Source of the DNA: Vicugna pacos
Taxonomy: Eukaryota > Chordata > Mammalia > Artiodactyla > Camelidae
Assembly: GCF_048564905.1 (NCBI RefSeq)
Contig: NC_132997.1
Coordinates: forward strand, 73,358,271-73,422,270
DNA: 64,000 nucleotides
Reading direction: 5' to 3'
In this document: positions 35,101 to 46,339 of the stretch, one piece after another
Layout: each line of letters begins with the position of its first letter
Position numbering within the stretch: position 1 is the stretch's first letter
Made by a program: the position numbers and the translations under genes
Notes under the pieces: model-generated
Seen by the model: the letters and a program-made list of their open reading frames with translations, nothing else
Databases searched by the model: none
Told to the model about the DNA's origin: nothing

Positions 35101-38100
35101 CAGAAGAGTTCAAGCTATCAGCTCTACACTAGGGTGAGGAATCAGAGAGCATGGCCCTTAGTGGCCCACTGCAATCTCCCCTCCTTCCAGTCTAACTTTA
35201 CTACAACAGAAGTGCTTAGGAAGCATATACACTGGTAGCTTGTTTTCATTATCTGATGTCTGTTTTAAATTTGTGGAGTTCATTCTAGTGTTTCTTACAT
35301 TCTTAGACTCTTCTTACATTTGGATTCCAATGTCAGCTCTCTAATTAGTTATCATAAACTTTATATAAATAATGCCTCTGTCCTCAAAGAATGATTGAAC
35401 TCTGAATGTCCCCCTCCCCCAGCTGCTCCCTGCTTTGGGATGGGTAGCTTGTTATATAAAAGTAAAGAACAGCTTACAGCTGACAGGACTAGGTGACAGC
35501 TGGATTTCAGTTATTAAGAAGGTTGGAAGGCTGTTGGTAGTTTGGCTAAAAATGGAGCACAGCATGTAAGTTCCAGGTACTAACACATATCCAGCTGTCT
35601 GAGTGTATACACTACTAGAGGTAGGAAGAAAGCCTACAGATTATCTCTGAGTGTGGAGTGGTGTGTAGTGTTTGGAGCAGGGATTACAGGAAATCTATAT
35701 ACATAATAGATTTGAATCTTTTGTCAGCAATGTGAATTTCAGCAGCTCTTGTGTCTCAGGTTACTTTTCCAACTCTTTGACATGTATACCTTGGATTCCC
35801 TTGGCTTCTGTGGTCAGCATTGAACTTACGGAGAACATGTAAGCAGTCTTGGACATAAGGCTTTTGATAATTTGCTCAAGGTATTGTGTAACTAAGAAAA
35901 GATCTTGGAGTCAAGATGAAGCCAAAAGTGAGATTATAGTCTTTTAATAGAAAAAATTTGTGACAAGTGCTTATTTCTCCTTGCTCACCAATGGTGGGTT
36001 GACAAAGCTTTTTACTTTCTGATGGGTGAAAAATTGTATTTCACAGATGATTTGATTTATATCTTAATGTGTAGTGTGAATAGCACCTTTTTTCCCATAT
36101 GAATTATCTCTTCCAGTTTCTTACCTGCTTTTCTGTTAGATTGATAGTCTTACAAATTTGTGAGAGTTCTTAGTAAATAGTTAAGGATGACTTTTTTCCT
36201 ACTTAGTAATAAAAGACTAGAATGTGGGTTGGCAGAGCCCAAAGTGACATCTAATCCATGCCCTAATACCATACCTGCAACTCACTGCTGGCTTTGAAAA
36301 TATGCTGGTTTCCATAGCTGATCTGAACATTTCCTATAAAGGAAAGACAACCTGATGTTTTGTTTCTGTGGTCTCTAATTCTTTATTTTCTGGGAAGCAG
36401 ATGTGAATTTCCTGTGCCCTTATTTCCTGTTTGGGGCCTTTATCAATATAATCACATGGCTTCTGGTATTTCCTTTCAATTGAAGAAACTGATCTTTGTG
36501 ATCTGTATATGGTATTATAGATAAGTAGATGTGAAATAGTTATGCACATGGCATTCAGCACAGTAAAAACTGGATATAAATGCAGGTACTCATTGATGCT
36601 GTCACATGTTTTGAAATCCTTTAATATGCATGTATCTGAGTATTTATATCACTATATATAAAGGTTCAAAAAAAACTTAAACCTGAATTAAAATCCCAAG
36701 TATGGTTATTTATGCAGTATGCAGGTTATTTTTAACTTTGCAAATCAAGATGCAAAGGCTTTCACACTTTTAATAGCCAAATACTTTATAAATATAGAAA
36801 CCCCATGGATGCTTAATAATATAGAAGTCTGTCTATTCTGGGAGTTGTTGTCCCCATATAACCTGGTGTAGTACTTTGGTCTAAAAGCACAGATTTGGGA
36901 ATTCAAACGTAAGCCTTCCTTTTGGCTTCCATTTTTGGTTTGGCTCAGTTTAATTGACCTTAAATGAACTGGCCAACTTTGCTACTTTGAGCTGCAAAAT
37001 TGGTCATATGCAATTTTGTTTTCTGTGTTGAAAGTTTCAAGGAGATAATATGAAACATTCTTGATCCTTGAATTAAACAGTTTCCTGCGGTATATTAATT
37101 TCTTCTAAGGAACTTCAAGCATGACATAAATAAACTCATTAATTTTTACAATATTCCTTTGAAGTTTACTGCCAGTATTGCTGCTGCTACACAAATGCAG
37201 GGCATTTTGAAAGCCTTAGTGATTCATCCAGAGGGACTGAACTAAATTCCTAGGTCATTCTCCTTCTGAAGATTTCCATTCGGTTATACTAAGAACAGTG
37301 TGTTCCTCTCTTACATCTTTATGCAGTGATGTTGCTGGATGACTATCGTTAAGACCTCTTGAGTGCTTTCAGCTAATAAATGCTATTGGCAAAACTTGTG
37401 AAATTCATCTTTATGTGACTTGAATTGGGAAGGGCTATCCAGAAAAGTCTGGATTATGTAAGTTTATTGGATCAACTCCTACCTGCAGCAATACTTAACT
37501 AAGAGTGGTTTAGATCAAAAGAAGTTCAAAATTTCTGGTGCAGGAGTGATTCTAAGCTTCTTTGGGCTTAGACTCTTCTTAAAGTCATGAGCTTAGAATC
37601 TCCTGGCAAAGAACCTTCTACCCCAGTTCCCCCTTCCTAAGCGAAGACCAGGATAGTCAGCAGTGCTTTTTACCCCAGCCCCTTAGGCGAGCCAACTTGA
37701 ACAAGCCTCACCGGCTCCGAATACACTGAGCTTCTGGGCTCAGTGATCCTAGCCACTAACATTTGTTGTAGCAACTTCAGTGTGTAGTGTAAACCCATCC
37801 CTTCTGGAAGAGAAACTTCACAGAGAAACTTGTTTGGTTTCCTCTGCTTTGGCAGTCTTTCTCATTCTTCTCCAAAATGTTTTTAAATGGATAATTAAAA
37901 TAAGATTTTTGAAGAAGCCAAATATATTGAAATAGTTAACAAAATAGTAAAACAAAAGTTTTAATATAGTAATATATAACCTATTCTAAAAACTGTAATT
38001 TTTAACAAGTGTAAGTGGAACAACAACCCAAAGAGACTTAAAGACAACTCTTGGGTTCTGTTGCTGCATTTGGAAAATCATAATAGTACCTGATAGTTTG

Positions 38101-40553
38101 AATTTTCTCCAGCCATAAATTTTAGATATACCTAAAATGAATGGTTTATATATAGTAAAGTGCTTGCTTGGAAATTAAAGTGTGAGATGGTACATAATCT
38201 ATAGAAAAATTATTTGGGGGCTGGAGAGGGCGTTTTACTCCTCAGGTGTACATATGGATGAGTATTTCCTGAAAAGAAGTTAATGCCTTCGAAAAATGAA
38301 GTTCAGCCATCAGAGCATCTTCTGTTCTGCTTTGAGTAATGGGACATGAAAGTGGTTATAAAATATCCTCCCCTTTTTTTAACAGGCTTGGCTAGGTTTT
38401 TGTTTTGAATTCAGAAGAGGAGGGATAGGCTTTTTTGCAGAAAGAGAACGCTTGTGTTCACCCAGTTTTTTTCCTCTAATCTATTCATCTCTCTCTGGAA
38501 TTGAGACTATGCTGAAAATATGATGAGATGAAACACTTGAAGTTTAGCTATTTTTGATTTCAGATAACTCTGTGACATTAAATTCTTTAAACTTTTTTCC
38601 ATTCTAAAATTATTTTCTTCTACCAACTACCACCTGCCTCCAAAAAGAAATTTCCTGAAAAGATTCAACTGGTAAGATAAGAGGGAGTTATTTTTTCATT
38701 GGCACATAGGACTATTTTCATTACACAATAGGACATAGATCAAAATGTTTACATGTTCCTTTTTTTTTTTTTAGGGGAGAGTGAAGTGTTGGGGACAGAG
38801 ACACTAGGAGAGAAAACATGCAAATATGACAACCACAGAGTTCTGGCACAGTTGTAAGAGCCCACAGTAGAGGGGAGAAATTCTTTGGATCTAAATCTTT
38901 GTACTAAGACAGCAGATCCCATTTAAGTGACTAGACTTACATTGATCACTTGCCTAACATTTTCTCTCTCCTGCTCTTATTTTCCCTTTGCTTATAAGGT
39001 AAATTTGAAGAAAAAGAAGATAGTGTGCCTAAGCTGGAGCAGCTCAACAGCCTGGGTTGTATGACTAATATGAACCTAGTATTAACAAAACAAAATTTGC
39101 TACATATGGAACTGTTATTATTAGAAACCTTTCAGTGGAACCTCTGCCTTCCAACAGCTGCCCATTTCATTGAGTATTATCTCTCTGAAGCAGTACATGA
39201 AACAGATCTTCATGATGGCTGGCCAATGATTTGCTTAGAAAAAACTAAACTCTATATGGCCAAGTACGCAGATTACTTCCTGGAAGTATCTTTGCAAGGT
39301 GAGTCGTTGTGGAGCCAGTAAGTGACTTGTGAGATTGTGACTTGGGTATTCTGTTGCTTAGGTTCATTTTTGATGTCTCCACAGATTATGCCTTTCTAAA
39401 TTATGCACCTTCTTTAGTAGCTGCAGCATGTGTGGCTTCTTCAAGGATTATACTTCGTCTTTCTCCAACGTGGCCTACAAGACTGCATCGTCTTACTGCT
39501 TATTCCTGGGATTTCTTAGTGCAGTGCATTGAACGGCTATTAATGTAAGCTTCTTTGTTCTTGTGTTTATAATTTCTTATTAACATTCTTCATGTGTAAG
39601 GGGCCCTAGGAACAACATCTCAAAGGCCTAGAGCTTTTAGGATGAGCAAGCCCCTGTCTGAGCAGTGCTGGGTGGAAGGGGAGTTCCTTTTGGCTGTTAC
39701 CTAGTTAGAGGTTATCATTGCTAGTATGACTCTGGGCACATAATAAGGAAGGAGCTGCTCTTGTATGATCCTGTAACTATGAGATCATCCAGGCAAATAT
39801 TGCCCCCTTCCCTGTTTCCCCATCTTTGAATTATGGAACTACCAGGGTATCATCAAAGTGGTAGTCATACTTAAGTGCTTATTGTGGATATAGCTCCCAA
39901 GCTGGACATAGCCCTCAAAGCTACCAGCAGCCAGTTCCTAAGATTTGTACTGAGGAAAGGAACTCTTAGAAGGCTAAGAGTTAGAGCTTTCTGTTGTTGA
40001 AATTACAGTTGCAGTGGCTGCTACCTGGGCAGTGGGGCAATCCTCAGAGTCACCTATTAAGGAGTTCAGGGTGGTGCATGACTTTCTTGCAGATTCTTCT
40101 TAAGTAACGTATGAACCGTTTCCTTTCTCTCCACGTTGTAGCGCTCATGATAATGATGTGAAAGAAGCAAACAAACAGAGAGGACAGGCAGGACCTCAGT
40201 CAGCACAACTGAGTGTGTTCCAGACAGCCTCCCAGCCCTCTCGGGCAGTTCACTTTCAGCAGCCTCAGTATCTCCATCAGACGCATCAGACCTCACTGCA
40301 GTATCGCCATCCTGTATCAGAACAACCAAGCTGTCAGCAGATTGTGTCTACCACACACACCTCATCTTATACACTACAGACATGTCCTGCTGGCTTCCAA
40401 ACTAGTGTTCAGGGCCTTGGGCACGTGCAGACTGGTGTTGGGATGTCACTAGCAATACCAGTAGAAGTTAAGCCCTGTCTGAATGTTTCTTATAACCGGA
40501 GTTACCAGATAAATGAACATTACCCTTGCATTACTCCCTGCTTTGAAAGGTGA
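26124..40553 (+). CDS. CCNJ: CCNJ, cyclin J (complete coding sequence, five coding exons, spliced)
   Basis: Join 26124-26192, 32440-32650, 38999-39298, 39385-39544, 40142-40553. This totals 1152 nt, so 383 residues plus TGA, the length I recall for human CCNJ. It is a divergent cyclin. The N-terminal cyclin box spans about residues 25-140: RRYFADLI (40-47) stands where MRAIL is in cyclin A, DLFMDR is at 69-74, and LLLASKFEE (90-98) matches the AAKYEE segment. The second cyclin fold covers about 145-245 ([16 protein letters not shown] and [15 protein letters not shown]). Residues 250-383 are a Gln/His/Ser-rich, probably disordered tail. Drosophila CycJ works with Cdks in the germline and early embryo; the vertebrate role is poorly defined. 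The first ATG follows a split 5' UTR from the CpG island, and no upstream ATG lies in exon 2. It appears intact. MIR, L2, L1 and hAT-like repeats and one camelid SINE fill its introns. Confidence 0.97.
26590..26800 (+). mobile_element. MIR SINE in CCNJ intron
   Basis: CTTGCTGTGAGACATTGGAC, CAATTTCCTCATCTGTAAAA and GCTTGGCATATAGTAGGCAC. Confidence 0.75.
27185..27225. repeat. (GTT)n microsatellite
   Basis: Several GTT units in a T-rich run in CCNJ intron. Confidence 0.7.
28130..28260. repeat. Ancient L2/MIR-age repeat fragment
   Basis: TTATTTACTCAACATATTTG and GTAACAGTGAATGAGACAGA pattern. Confidence 0.4.
29090..29380 (+). mobile_element. L2 LINE 3' end
   Basis: Pattern of TTTTACAGAAAGCCTACC to GCACAGTGTCTCCTGCATGG and AAGGTGCTCAATAAATCTGA. 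Confidence 0.6.
29650..30660 (-). mobile_element. Old L1 3' region interrupted by a second L1 3' end
   Basis: L1ME-type antisense sequence (CATGTCCCATAGTTCATTTA and, after a break, CTATTAAAAACAGTGCTGCA) is interrupted at about 30012-30440 by another antisense L1 3' UTR starting with T7 and ATTATAGGTTCACATGCAAC. Confidence 0.55.
30722..30850. mobile_element. Tigger/mariner-like DNA transposon fragment
   Basis: AGGACCCCTGTGGGTACTGA and GTAGTATTTGCACGTATCCT, then CTTTAAATCCTCTCTAGATG, match a Tigger-type end. Confidence 0.5.
30860..31850 (-). mobile_element. L1 ORF2 fragments, reverse orientation, with a SINE inserted
   Basis: GAATAATATTCTATTGTATG, CACTTGGGTTGTTTGTTTCC and CATAATGGTTTTGATTTGCA are antisense L1 3' ORF2; 31545-31850 continues in RT-region sequence around a camelid SINE. 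Confidence 0.6.
31644..31791 (-). mobile_element. Camelid tRNA-Ala-derived SINE (Vic-1 type)
   Basis: Minus-strand copy with T-rich tail, GGTACTGGGGATTGAACCCA and CTCTACCACTGAGCTATACC, the cleanest tRNA-like head in the window. A perfect 17-bp duplication TCTTTCTCTATATTCTT flanks it at 31627-31643 and 31792-31808. Confidence 0.9.
32440..32650 (+). CDS. CCNJ: CCNJ coding exon 3 (N-terminal cyclin box)
   Basis: The acceptor is TTGATTTAG. 211 bp encode [10 protein letters not shown] to LSCLLLA plus one base of a Ser codon. The donor GTAAGTATG starts at 32651. Reading on into the intron would give SKYESGLHE and a stop, so intron retention would truncate the cyclin at about 102 residues. Confidence 0.95.
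32805..33003 (+). mobile_element. hAT-Charlie-like element
   Basis: GAGCCCTACATCCTGAAGAT, TTCTGATACAGATGTCTAGG and AAAGGTGATTCTGATGTACA pattern; family not fixed. Confidence 0.5.
33010..33195 (+). mobile_element. Second hAT-like element
   Basis: AGTAGTTCTCAACCACGAGC, CTTGGCAATGTGTGGAGACA and TTAGGTTGAGAAACTCT ends. It sits directly after the previous element. Confidence 0.55.
33200..38998 (+). other. CCNJ intron between exons 3 and 4, mainly unique sequence
   Basis: AT-rich intronic DNA with no gene and no confidently named repeat. It ends in a long pyrimidine tract before exon 4. Confidence 0.5.
38999..39298 (+). CDS. CCNJ: CCNJ coding exon 4
   Basis: A long pyrimidine tract precedes ATAAG; the exon begins GTAAATTTGAAG, completing Ser94 and giving [15 protein letters not shown]. 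It ends at VSLQ plus one base before GTGAGT. It covers the end of the first cyclin fold and the start of the second. Confidence 0.95.
39385..39544 (+). CDS. CCNJ: CCNJ coding exon 5
   Basis: The acceptor is CTCCACAG and the donor GTAAGC. It encodes [20 protein letters not shown], the [15 protein letters not shown] segment and the CIERLL end of the second cyclin fold. The intron before it is only 86 bp. Confidence 0.95.
40142..40553 (+). CDS. CCNJ: CCNJ coding exon 6 (C-terminal tail and stop)
   Basis: The acceptor is CACGTTGTAG. It encodes [14 protein letters not shown], a Gln/His-rich stretch ([13 protein letters not shown]) and the end [10 protein letters not shown], then TGA at 40551-40553. 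The tail is likely disordered and low in cyclin-fold character. Confidence 0.95.
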
Positions 40554-43500
40554 TTTTATGTGAAGGTAAGACCTGATCCAGACTGTTTGTGACTTGAAGC
40601 TCTGGGGCAAGCTTTTTGTAAACTTCTCTTCAAAAGGAAAGGGATCCAAATTGCATCGGAACTCTTCAGATGCCACCACCAGGAAGACTGAATGTCCCTT
40701 CCAGGGTACCGTGAATATCTGGGAGGACTAAGCTAATACTGCAAATGCTGTGTATGTCAGACCTGTTAAAACAAATCTCTGTATCACACAAATTTTAAAG
40801 CCCCAAATGATGGTCCAAATATTTCAAAAATATTCAACACAACAGAAAATTTGGACAGACTCCAATTTGCCATTTCTGGACTTGACCTGTGGTGGGCTCT
40901 GGGCCTAATGTTGGCTTATATGTCAGAGACTAATGTTTATCTGTGGACTTGCCAAACAAGTCTTTTTATGAAGGAAAGTTACAGTATTAATTTTTGAAGA
41001 GGTCCTTTTTTTTTATTCTGCAGTTTTGAGTTATATTTTTGATCTATAAATGAATTTTGACTAAGTTTAAACTCATGAATTGCTATGCTATACCAGTCTG
41101 TGCAGTTAAAATTTTTTTTAGATATTCTATATAACTTCCTATCACAGATAGTGTAGGTATCTGGATTCATGTACTAAAATCAAGGGTGGAGTAGATCTCT
41201 TAAAATCATGGTCATAACTTTTTGTTCTTGTTTTTTCCCTAAGTTATCAACCTCAAATCTTTAGAATTAAAACACACTTAACTCAGGGAATTTGTACTAC
41301 TTGGAAACACTTAACTGTAATGCAACATGCTTTGGGAATGTTAGTGTATGAACTACCTTAATAACAAAGGTTAAAATACTCCTGCTAGAATGTGTTTTCA
41401 AACGAGAACATAACTGTAGCTTAGAATGAAGTGGTCGTTCCTATCATTCATAATACACATACAGGTTTTGCATTTCTCAGTGCAATCAATGATTTATACT
41501 GAGATTTGAAATTACTCTAAAAAAGTTTTTTTCAAGGGAAGGCATAACTGTAAACTATCAGTACCAGAATGAAGTCCTGTAGGTTTATTTTGAAGTGGAA
41601 TGTGGCCAGGGTAGTTCTCAGGTTGTGCTAGAGCAGCACTTTGCTACGTGGAAGACAGGTTTTATAAGCAACCTTTGAATCTAGCCAGTCAGTGTGAGCA
41701 GGCAAAGGTGACTTTCATTAGACTGGCCCCAGCACTGCCCTGGGATAGTTCACTGTACTGGTAGTGAAGACAGCAATAAGAAGTCACTACAGCAAGGGCA
41801 ATTTGGGGGTAAAGAGTTTGGAGGGAATGAACTTAAAAAGGAAAAACTCATTGAAATAACTGAAGCTGTACACATTGTGCTCTTATCTGTGGGAGAAGAG
41901 AGATTTGGTGGAGGGAAGCTTTCTGATTTAAAAATTAGTAAGGTGTGTCTTTTTGTGTTTTTTTTAAAAGATAGCACTTGAATAGAAGGGAAACTGCATG
42001 GCAGGTATGTGACTGTCACAATATGCATTGAGGACAAACTTATTATAAAGATGTTGTGGGTATGCAGCAGGAGTCTCAGTAATCAAGCCAATGGCTTCTG
42101 TTAGGAAGGGAAGGGACTCAACACAGTAATGGATTGATCCAGATGGCTCCAGTAGATGAATGTGGGTGGGTGGCTTCTGCCAGCGTGAATTCTTAGAGAA
42201 TGTCCTTTCCTTAAAAGGTAACTTTTATAATTAGAGTACATAGGGCATGATGTGGATTTATTAGTATGGTAGGTAAAACAAAAAACCACTCAGGTAAGAA
42301 CACTCACTCATGGCAGTTTTCAAACGTGAAAATTGTTTTCTGAAAGTGTCGTCACTTTCTCGTTATAGAAGGCTGCTAATTGGATTTTGGTAGTTCTTAC
42401 CTCAAGAGAACTTGAATTATTTGGGGGAAAGAGGGTTCAAAAGAAAATGTATTTTTCACTTTCACATTCAGAACCTAGCAACCTGGAGTCCAATTTTCAG
42501 TATTTTAACTACCTCAATAATACTATTATGAATGTAAGATATTGGGATAAAGATCCCAACTTGAAACAACAACTGGTGCCTATGGTAATTTAATGTCTTG
42601 TCAAATGCTTTTACTGATTGGTTTAAATGTCATTCTTGTTATAGAAGATACGCCTTTTAAAAAACCTTATAATAACACTTTCCCAATTTATATTTAAAAA
42701 AGCTAAAGAACACTGGATGAAATTTTTTTGGAGTGGGTGAAATAAAATAAATAATTGGTTACTATTGCTGCATACCCAGGGTGGGGTGGGATGGGGTGGC
42801 TGGAAAACCAGAACTATTTTTAAAACATTATTAGGTTTCAGTACAACTCACAACTGCTAGCTGTGTGGGTTTTGTTTTGTTTAATTTATTGACTAGTCTT
42901 TAAAGTAGGTTTTTGTTTTTGTTTTTTGAGATTACTGGACCATCATTAAAAGTGTACTGTGAAAAAATTAATGATATGTATAAAAAGGGCTTTACCAAAG
43001 TCCACTAAATAAACACTACTCAAGTACAGACTGCAAACCAAAATGTATCTGTGTTACGACGTTAATTGCAAATAGTGAGTATGGTGCTAAGGTCTACACC
43101 AGTGGAATTAGATGAGTGCTATGCACTTAATTTTAAAATAAAACTAGTTTTCAGTAAAATGGTTTTGATGTTTTGTTTTAAATATAAATCTGATATATAT
43201 CTGCAGTTTCTTTAAACCACGTCACCATGTAAGTCAGACTTGGAATCATAATTATACTTACTAAGTAAAGCCATCCAGATGGAGACTATAACTGTAGTGG
43301 TGGGAAACATTTGTCCCTTCATTATGTATTCCCTACTGAGCACCAGAGCCGACAAAATTATATTGGACACAGCTTTTTTTTTTTGCCTTTTGAGCTTAAA
43401 ATCAGTTGTTAGTATGTTAGCAACTGCAGCTTATAATTAAACAACAATGGAGTCATCTCAAGGAATAAGTATTAAACAATAATCCTGAAGTCATCTCAAG

Positions 43501-43580
43501 GAAAAGTAGGGACACAGAATTGATCGAGGGTGTGAGAGGGAACAGGGTCAACAGTGAATAAAAATGGTCTGTTCATTTAA
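40554..43580 (+). other. CCNJ: CCNJ 3' UTR (end approximate)
   Basis: Long unique AT-rich sequence with no recognised repeat follows the stop. Candidate poly(A) signals AATAAA lie at 43008-43013, 43137-43142 and 43557-43562. MicroRNA seed matches include CTACCTCA (let-7, 8mer) at 42509-42516 and CTCAGGGA (miR-125, 8mer) at 41282-41289. Which signal is used cannot be told from sequence. Confidence 0.6.
43137..43142 (+). terminator. Candidate CCNJ poly(A) signal AATAAA
   Basis: Canonical hexamer, with U/GU-rich sequence (GGTTTTGATGTTTTG) about 20 bases downstream. Competing hexamers are at 43008 and 43557. Confidence 0.45.
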
Positions 43581-44171
43581 GCATAAATATCATTTGCTAT
43601 TTAATTCAACTTAAAATTTGGCAGAATTTGTTTTGAAGAGTAAAATTTTTAACAGGTTTGTACATGTGGGTTAGGAATTTACCCCTTATAAATCTCTCTA
43701 AAATTAGTTCTGTGTATTGTCACTTTTTCTGGCACATTGCCAGGATTTAGCAACAGCCGTCAAGACAGTCAGTTAATACATACCGTTCTTAAAACCTGAA
43801 TTTAAGAAAAAGAGCAACAAGTATTTCAAACCAGGGCAAGAAGATTTACACTGATGTGATTCTAAGCCCTGTGTGACAGGTTTAAATTCAATAACTGGCC
43901 TTCTCAAGTGCATAGTGATAGACTTACCTCCCTGGCCTCAAGCAGCTTACATTTAACTCCATATGTGTAGCACACTTGAAGCTGTTAGAATGCTTATAGT
44001 CTGGAACTCAGTTTAAAATTATCTTGGTTAAGGTATCTCTTTAACTTTCATTTTAAAATCTCTTAGATTAAAAAAAATTAAAATTAACAAATACAGTCAG
44101 TTGAAAGCATAAGATCAGGCTCTGCTTCCTATGGGAAGGATACCTACTATAACCCTACTCCTACCTACCCT

Positions 44172-45365
44172 ACCTTTTTTTAATTAAATTTATGACTTTT
44201 TAGAGCAGTTTTGGGTTCACAGCAAAACTAAGAGAAAGGTGAAAGGATTTCTCCCTTCCCCCACACGTGCACAGCCTCCCTGATTATCAATATCACCCAC
44301 CAGAGGGTACATGTTAAAACTAATGAACCTACACTGACACATCATTATCATCCAGAGTCCAAAGTTTACATCATGGTTAACTCTTGGTGGTGCATATTCT
44401 ATACCACCATTATAAAGGTATAAATGTGCAGTGGCACACAATTATAAGTGTATAATGACATGTATCCATTTATTTTCACTGCTAAAGGTCCTCTGTGTTC
44501 CACATATTCATCCTTCCTCATGCCATCCCCGCTCCCTACTCCATGGCAACTACTCATCTTTTTACTGTCTCAATAGTTTAGCCTTTTCCAGGATGTCATA
44601 TAGTTGAAATCATACAGTATGTAGCCTTTTCAGATTGGCTTCTTTCACTTAGTAAAATGTATTTAAATTTCCTTCACGTCTTTTCATGGCTTGATAGTTC
44701 TTTTTAGTGCTGAATAATATTCCATTGTCTGAGTGGATCACAGTTATTTATCCATTCACCTACTGAAGGATATCTTGGTTGCTTCCAAGTTTCAGAAATT
44801 ATGAATGAGCTGCTATAAACATCCATGTGAAGGTTTTACTGTGGACATAAGTTTCTAGCTCCAAGGAATGAGACTGCTGGATCTTAGAGTTTGTTTAGTT
44901 TTATAAGAAACTATGAAACTGTCCTCCAAAGTGTCTGTACCATTTTGCAATCCTACCACCAATGAATGAGAGTTCTGTTGCTCCACATCCTCACCACCAT
45001 TTGGTGTTACCAATGTTCTGAATTTTGGTCATTCTAAGAGGTGTGTAGTGGTATCCAATGTTGTTTCAATTTGCATTTCTCTGATGACAAAAGATGTGGA
45101 GCATCTTTTCATATTCTTATTTGACATCTGTATAATCTTTGGTGAAGTGTCTTTTAAGGTCTTTAGCCCATTTTTAAATCAGGTTCTTTACTTACTGTTG
45201 ATTTAAGAGTTCTTTTTATATTTTAGAGAGCAATCTTTTACTAGATGTATTTTGCAAATATCTTCTCCCAGTATATGGCTTGTCTTCTCACTCTCTTGAC
45301 ATTGTCTTTTTGCAGAGCAGAAGTATTTAAATTTAATGAAGTCTAGCTTGTTAATCTATCATCAC
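44172..45365 (-). mobile_element. Old L1 3' end, reverse orientation
   Basis: Begins with a T run, then TGACTTTTTAGAGCAGTTTT, TGATTATCAATATCACCCAC, TCTGAGTGGATCACAGTTAT and CTGGATCTTAGAGTTTGT, the antisense 3' UTR and ORF2 end of an L1M-type copy of about 1.2 kb. Confidence 0.7.
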
Positions 45366-46335
45366 TTAGAGAAGAGAATTACAGCTACTGAAAATCTGGC
45401 TAAATAAATAGAGAATTGAGGGCATTATACAATCAGGGTATTACAAAGGTGAATAACCATGGGAACAAAAATACAAACCTTCCTAATTTCAAAAGAAATA
45501 CACACAGAAAACAAAGCAAGGAATATATACAGTAAAATATTTTAAAAGGTCTAAATACAGAATGTATTAACAAAATAATATAATACAACTAAGACTCAAC
45601 ATATCAAATTAATAAATGAGCTAACCTCAACTATTAAAAAATTTCAGACTGAATCACAAAGCAAAGCTCAAATTGATGCTATATGAAAGTTCTACAATAA
45701 AAACAAAATGAATGGTTGAATAAAGGAGGAAGAGGAAAGAGATGCTAGAAAAAAACAAAAAGCAACATCTTAATAACAGATCTGGCTGGATTCAGGCCCA
45801 AATTAAACCAGACCTAGAAAAAAAGGTGGGGAGGGTGCACTCTGTAATGCTAACGGTTCCAATTCACAGTAAAAATGAACAGTTATGAATATCTGTGGGT
45901 CAGATAACCTTGCAACAATATTAAGTAAAAACTATGAAAGATAAAAGGAAAAATAAAAAAACACAGCAGGAAACTAATTCATCTCTTTTGGTCCATCAGA
46001 GACCAGTAATTTAAAAAATAAGATATAGAAAATCTTAATAACATATTGTGATAGATTTAATTGACATAGATTGAGAAATTCTGAGAAAGGAAATGGTACA
46101 GACCTGGCATAACTAAGATGGATAGGACAGAGCCTGTCATCCAGGCCAAAGCAAAACCCTCAGTCTTCAGAAGAGGCCTTAGACAACTGGGATTGCTTTT
46201 CTTTAACCCACCTAGGTGTCTAAGATCAGAATACCTTGACTGGTTACTTTGCTGGCTGCCAACTAATTTGCAGTTCACCTCCAAAAAGCAAAATCCATGG
46301 TTTCCAAACTGCAAAAGTTCCCAAATAGACCTTTA
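45366..46335. other. A-rich sequence between two L1 copies, origin unclear
   Basis: A part near 45640-45700 weakly resembles L1 ORF2 (GACTGAATCACAAAGCAAAG). The rest was not recognised. Confidence 0.35.
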
Positions 46336-46339
46336 AAAC

